Below are positions 42,047 through 46,027 of a stretch of 46,027 nucleotides of DNA, in pieces. Within the stretch, counting starts at the first letter, position 1. Each line of letters begins with the position of its first letter. The notes beneath the pieces are model-generated. The model saw only the letters and a program-made list of their open reading frames with translations, did no database searches and was not told the origin of the DNA. Source of the stretch: Eutrophocola sp965662685 (GTDB lineage: Bacteria > Pseudomonadota > Gammaproteobacteria > Pseudomonadales > Pseudohongiellaceae); contig CBFIIQ010000026.1 in NCBI GenBank assembly GCA_965662685.1, positions 1 through 46,027 of the forward strand, read 5' to 3'. Both the position numbers and the translations under genes were made by a program.

Positions 42047-43110
42047 GCCTGGATATCAGCTTTAATCTTCAACGTGAAGGCTTTGCCATGCATGTTGAGC
42101 TGACTCTACCTGAAACTGGCGTATCTGCCATATTCGGTCCTTCCGGAAGTGGCAAGACAACCTTGCTCAGGGCCATCGCCGGGCTTGAAAACATCCCCAA
42201 CAGTAAGGTGATATTCAAAGGGCAGTGCTGGCAGAGTAACTCCAGCTTCGTGCCCACCCATTTGCGGCCCATTGGCTATGTTTTTCAGGAGCCAAGCCTT
42301 TTTCCACACCTTACTATCAGACAAAACCTTGAATATGGTTTAACCCGCGTTGACGGGAAAAATCGTCGCGTGTCACTGGACAATGCCGTTGAGTTACTGG
42401 ATATCGGTCATTTATTAAAACGACAGCCGCACACCCTTTCCGGTGGCGAACAGCAACGGGCCGCCATCGCCCGCGCCCTGGCAGTGAGCCCCCTGCTTTT
42501 GCTAATGGACGAACCACTGTCTTCCCTGGACAGCAAATTGAAGCAGGAAATCCTGCCCTACCTTGAATCCCTGCACCATGAACTTACCATCCCGATACTG
42601 TATGTCAGTCATGCCACTGATGAAGTGGCCAGACTGGCTGACACACTGGTTATTCTCAAAGCCGGTGAAATACTTGGCAGTGGACCAATCCAGGAAATGT
42701 TGACGCGGCTGGATTTACCCTTGTCCCACCGACATGATGCCGAGACACTGATTCATGGCACAGTAATTAACACAGATTCGGAGTTTGGATTAACCAGTAT
42801 GGCTTGCGGTGATCTTGTCTTTACTGTTCCTGGCAATACTCTTATCCCTGGCAAAAACGCGCGCTTACGAATTGCTGCTCATGATGTCAGCCTCACCCTG
42901 GAAAAACAGACCGGTACTTCCATACAGAATATTTTCCCGGCCACAGTAGTAGAACTGCAAACTGAAAGTCATGCCCAGATCATGGTAAAGCTGCAATTAG
43001 GCGATATACCCCTGCTGGCAAGGCTAACCCGAAAGTCGGTAGAGGAACTGGCTATTAAACCGGGCATACAAGTCTATGCGCAAATTAAAAGCGTAGCGGT
43101 TCTGGCATGA
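42043..43110 (+). CDS. modC: Molybdate ABC transporter, ATP-binding protein
   Basis: ModC powers molybdate import. The 355 residues show Walker A FGPSGSGKTTLL (about 31-42), the Q-loop VFQEPSLFPHL, the signature LSGGEQQRAAIARAL near 132, Walker B LLLMDEPLSSLD near 152 and the H-loop YVSHATDE near 187. The C-terminal part (about 235-355) is a TOBE/Mop domain that can bind molybdate and mediate trans-inhibition. It is the last gene of modABC, followed by a terminator. Confidence 0.97.
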   Translation: MSLDISFNLQREGFAMHVELTLPETGVSAIFGPSGSGKTTLLRAIAGLENIPNSKVIFKGQCWQSNSSFVPTHLRPIGYVFQEPSLFPHLTIRQNLEYGLTRVDGKNRRVSLDNAVELLDIGHLLKRQPHTLSGGEQQRAAIARALAVSPLLLLMDEPLSSLDSKLKQEILPYLESLHHELTIPILYVSHATDEVARLADTLVILKAGEILGSGPIQEMLTRLDLPLSHRHDAETLIHGTVINTDSEFGLTSMACGDLVFTVPGNTLIPGKNARLRIAAHDVSLTLEKQTGTSIQNIFPATVVELQTESHAQIMVKLQLGDIPLLARLTRKSVEELAIKPGIQVYAQIKSVAVLA

Positions 43111-43131
43111 GCCTTTTTCATTTTTTTGGGC

Positions 43132-43165
43132 AAAAAAAATGGAGGACCGAAGTCCTCCATTTTTA
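43132..43165. terminator. Bidirectional terminator between modC and receptor gene
   Basis: ATGGAGGAC (43139-43147) and GTCCTCCAT (43152-43160) pair around CGAA. Seven A precede the plus-strand stem and five T follow it. It can end modC on the plus strand and the receptor gene on the minus strand. Confidence 0.93.
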
Positions 43166-43182
43166 TTAGGAAAAAGCTGTTT

Positions 43183-45822
43183 TTAGAAATTCATTTCTAA
43201 GCCCAGACCCCACTCTCTTGGTGCATCTACACCACTGAAATCAAACTGCCAGATACTGTCCATAAATCCTGAATTGAGAAATTTCTCTTCAGTAATGTTA
43301 TTAACAAAAGCAGTTAGCCTCCAGTCAGCATCATTTGGCTGGTATACCGCGCGGGCATTCCAGCGCCAGATATCACCGGCAGGTGAACTTCCACCACCAT
43401 AGGCATCCTGACGGAAGTTTGGAATGCTTGAGCGCCAGAAATTACCAAAGTAATTACCCGACAGTCGCGTAGTCACCTCACCTTGAAGCACATTCCATTT
43501 GTAATCTGCAAACAAGGCATAGGTTTCATCCGGTGCACCACCAAACTCGGTATCTTCGGTAAGCTGTGCACCTGGCTTTAGATTCACATACTTGGTATCC
43601 AGAAAGCCAAGATTGGCACCCAATTGCAAACTATCGTTCACAAAATAGGTCATTTCCAGCTCCAGACCTTTCGCTTCACCGTCCGAAGCATTGGCAGTAA
43701 ATACTTCAGTAATTGGATCACCCGTTGCTCTGTCAACAGTTGAAAAAGCAGCCTGGATATCAACCCAGTCAGTCATGAAGTAAGTTGCATTGACACGCAA
43801 GGTGCCATCAAGAAAATCACCGCGTATACCAAACTCGGTGTTCTCAATGGTTTCAGGTGTAAAAGGGATCTGGTTAATACCCAGCGAATCTGCGATTGTG
43901 CTAACACCACCGGAGTTAAAACCTTCCGTGTAGCTGGCATATATCATCACATCTTCATTGAGATCATAGCTGGTAGCGAATTTCCAGGTGGTCTTGCTGA
44001 AATCAGATGGGACCAGAGATGCTGGATCCACATCAACCCTGACAGCCCCTTCTGGATTGGCAAAGCCTCTATCCCAAATCAGCGGTCGCGCTTCAACCTG
44101 GCCAGCTGCAACTGCATCCTGAACCAGAGTATTCCAGTTTTTATTATGCTGTTCATGACGGCGGAAACCAACGGTCACATCCCAGGCATCATTAAGGAAG
44201 TAGGTCAGCTCACCGAAAATTGCATCACCAGCCACTTCTTCTCTAGCACCACGGTCATGGGCCGGAGAAGCTGCATTAAAACCAACAACAGTTGCAAACA
44301 ACGGCACCCAGGAATTAAACGCGGTACAGGGACGCGGCCAGCCAGCCACTGTATTAGGATCAAGTGCCGGGTTGATAGTCGGGAATTGGCCATTACCACT
44401 CTCAATTGAGGGGTTCAGATTGGGGTCAGAGGAACTGAAGTCATAACCGTAATCTGCAGGAGTCGCAGCGCAGGTAGGTGATGCGAGTACATCATCGTAG
44501 CTCAGGGTCTGCGGGATACCGGCGTTGATGGTCTGGAATGTACCAGGAGGTACGGGAGGCCCACCTGTTGACCCACCTGCACCACCACCCCAACCATCAG
44601 GGAAGCTCCAGTCGGAATGAGAGAACTCAGTAGCACGAGAGAGAGTCTCCTGATCCCAATCAAAATAACCCAGTACTGCCGAGAAATTATCAAAATCAAA
44701 ATTTACCTGAATCTCATGACTGGTAAAGTCGCGCTCCGCCACATCATAATTGGTAAAGAAGTTAAATTGCGCCCCGGCGAAATCGGTCCATATTTCATCA
44801 TTAACCGTTGTATCGCCATAGATATATTTTAAGGATATGGTTTCATTGACTTCGTACTCAACGGTTAAATTGGTCGAATTCAGTTTTATCTGGTCCGGGC
44901 TGGTCAGCGCTTTGGTATTTTGATAGTCATCCAATTGACCTCCGGGAAAACCACCTACTTGAGAAAGATTATTAAAGCCTCTTCCTCCGGCAGCCAAACT
45001 TGCAATATCATGCGCCTCTGCGATACCAACCTGCCAGCCAAAACGCTGTGCTACACCAGGATTGATAAAGGTTTGTACACCTGCTGTCGTCTGTAGCTGC
45101 TCATCCTGCTGCTGAATAAAACGAACGCTTAATTTATCCGTTGGCGTCCAGAGTATGTCACCACGCACAGTCTGATTTTCCAGCTCACCATGCTTCTGAC
45201 CCGTAGTTACACTTTCCACATAACCGTCTTTATCATAGCTGGCTATTGTCCACTTGGTGCGGAGAGTATCACCGATCGGAATATCAACAGAGCCACTGAC
45301 ATCCCGACGATCAAAGGAACCCGCCTGAACAACCAATCTGCCACCAAAATCTTCAGCAGGCTTTTTGGTAAATACTTGCACAGAACCACCAGTGGAGTCA
45401 CGCCCAACCAGAGTACCCTGCGGTCCACGTAATACCTCGACTCTATCGAGTTCAACAAATTGACGTTGTAGCAATCCAACCTGGGAAACCTGCCAAACAC
45501 CATCTACATAGGTGCCTACATTTGGAATACCACGCATCTGGAAAGTACCATTGGCTGAACCACGGCCGTTACCGTAAATTAAAACGTTTGGCACATTGGC
45601 CGTCAGGTCCTGGGTATTCTCAATATTCTGTACTGCCAGCCCCTCCTCACTCAAGGCGGTTACTGCCAACGGCGTATCCTGGACACTGGTTTCACGTCGT
45701 GTCGACGTAATAACGATTTCTTCCAATGCCGGCCCATTTTGCGCAATAGCAGTTTGTGCAACAAAGCCTGCTTGAGCAGCCAGCGCAGCCAGTACCGCCA
45801 CTTTCATTTTGGTAAGTTTCAT
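43183..45822 (-). CDS. TonB-dependent outer-membrane receptor
   Basis: This 879-residue receptor imports a specific ligand across the outer membrane using TonB energy. A signal peptide (about 1-28) precedes the TonB box region (EEIVITSTRRETSVQDTPL near 34-52). The plug follows, with NVPNVLIYGNGRGSAN, FQMRGIPNVGTYVDG and ELDRVEVLRGPQGTLVGRDSTGG. The barrel ends with the required C-terminal Phe (LGLEMNF). Gly-rich and Pro-rich loops occur near 415-430 and two cysteines at about 453 and 500. No ligand can be deduced; no substrate-uptake genes adjoin except modABC, which converges on it and may be unrelated. Confidence 0.95.
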   Translation of the reverse strand: MKLTKMKVAVLAALAAQAGFVAQTAIAQNGPALEEIVITSTRRETSVQDTPLAVTALSEEGLAVQNIENTQDLTANVPNVLIYGNGRGSANGTFQMRGIPNVGTYVDGVWQVSQVGLLQRQFVELDRVEVLRGPQGTLVGRDSTGGSVQVFTKKPAEDFGGRLVVQAGSFDRRDVSGSVDIPIGDTLRTKWTIASYDKDGYVESVTTGQKHGELENQTVRGDILWTPTDKLSVRFIQQQDEQLQTTAGVQTFINPGVAQRFGWQVGIAEAHDIASLAAGGRGFNNLSQVGGFPGGQLDDYQNTKALTSPDQIKLNSTNLTVEYEVNETISLKYIYGDTTVNDEIWTDFAGAQFNFFTNYDVAERDFTSHEIQVNFDFDNFSAVLGYFDWDQETLSRATEFSHSDWSFPDGWGGGAGGSTGGPPVPPGTFQTINAGIPQTLSYDDVLASPTCAATPADYGYDFSSSDPNLNPSIESGNGQFPTINPALDPNTVAGWPRPCTAFNSWVPLFATVVGFNAASPAHDRGAREEVAGDAIFGELTYFLNDAWDVTVGFRRHEQHNKNWNTLVQDAVAAGQVEARPLIWDRGFANPEGAVRVDVDPASLVPSDFSKTTWKFATSYDLNEDVMIYASYTEGFNSGGVSTIADSLGINQIPFTPETIENTEFGIRGDFLDGTLRVNATYFMTDWVDIQAAFSTVDRATGDPITEVFTANASDGEAKGLELEMTYFVNDSLQLGANLGFLDTKYVNLKPGAQLTEDTEFGGAPDETYALFADYKWNVLQGEVTTRLSGNYFGNFWRSSIPNFRQDAYGGGSSPAGDIWRWNARAVYQPNDADWRLTAFVNNITEEKFLNSGFMDSIWQFDFSGVDAPREWGLGLEMNF

Positions 45823-46027
45823 GAACTCCCCCTTAGATTGATTAAAATAATGTACTTTTTAGTCCGCTTTGCCGTTTCTCTTCCCTGTGGCAAATTCCAT
45901 TTTCTGATAATTATTATGTTATAAACGGAAATAGAGTAAGGTATTTGTACCGCCTCAGCCGGCTTAGGTCAACCAGCTATTCTGGGGTAGCTTATATCCA
46001 TATAAATCAATAGCTTGGAACTTCATG
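45823..46027. promoter_or_regulatory. Upstream region of the TonB-dependent receptor
   Basis: These 205 bases lie upstream of the receptor gene on the minus strand and should hold its promoter. GGGGGAG lies six bases before the ATG. I see no gene and no Fur-type palindrome I could defend. Confidence 0.4.

Overview
The window looks like a chromosomal segment from a gammaproteobacterium of the Pseudomonas/Cellvibrio side, probably marine and of moderate GC. The argument is gene order. The blocks thrS-infC-rpmI-rplT-pheS-pheT-ihfA-merR-tRNA-Pro, uvrB/tRNA-Asn/wbpL, ihfB-rpsA-cmk-aroA-tyrA-pheA-gyrA and mtaD-ubiG-mupP-yciK all follow the order known from Pseudomonas. The receptor, amidohydrolase and small intergenic repeats at the right are more lineage-specific. 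No phage, IS element, CRISPR array or classic defence island is visible.

Layout. 1-570: gene-poor flank and tRNA-Pro(GGG). 600-8340, minus strand: translation operon (threonyl- and phenylalanyl-tRNA synthetases, IF3, L35, L20, IHF-alpha, a MerR regulator) with tRNA-Val(GAC) just upstream. 8560-12690: uvrB, tRNA-Asn(GTT), a T-rich spacer, a WbpL-type sugar-phosphate transferase and a ComEA-like protein; this is where Pseudomonas carries its O-antigen cluster, and here it is nearly empty. 12850-24050, minus strand: pyrF, lapB, lapA, ihfB, rpsA, cmk, and the aromatic amino acid genes aroA, tyrA and pheA coupled to gyrA. 24500-28150, plus strand: MTA/SAH deaminase, ubiG, the cell-wall recycling phosphatase mupP and the reductase yciK.

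28150-33400: an intergenic spacer packed with 7-bp periodic repeats, a terminator and one REP palindrome, then the minus-strand genes rluB, scpB, scpA, trpS and yciO; scpA to trpS overlap by 4 bases at each junction. ScpA and ScpB carry long disordered acidic extensions. 33550-35620: yciB, a periplasmic cyclophilin, then about 630 bp without a normal gene that contains seven TGTTACC/GGTAACA boxes, one pair forming a perfect dyad, ahead of a 36-residue membrane peptide with a strong ribosome binding site.

35800-43110: molybdenum cofactor genes moaB and moaA separated by another heptad-repeat spacer with a 14-bp inverted repeat; a SnoaL-like protein divergent from a clear LigJ-type 4-oxalomesaconate hydratase; two small genes; and modABC for molybdate uptake. 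moaAB and modABC suggest a molybdoenzyme lifestyle. 43180-45820: a large TonB-dependent receptor, convergent with modC.

Most genes are housekeeping and are called with high confidence. The parts most worth a second look are the TGTTACC box array with its small membrane peptide, the CAAG-heptad spacers, the class II AroA, the ScpA/ScpB extensions and the near-empty O-antigen locus.
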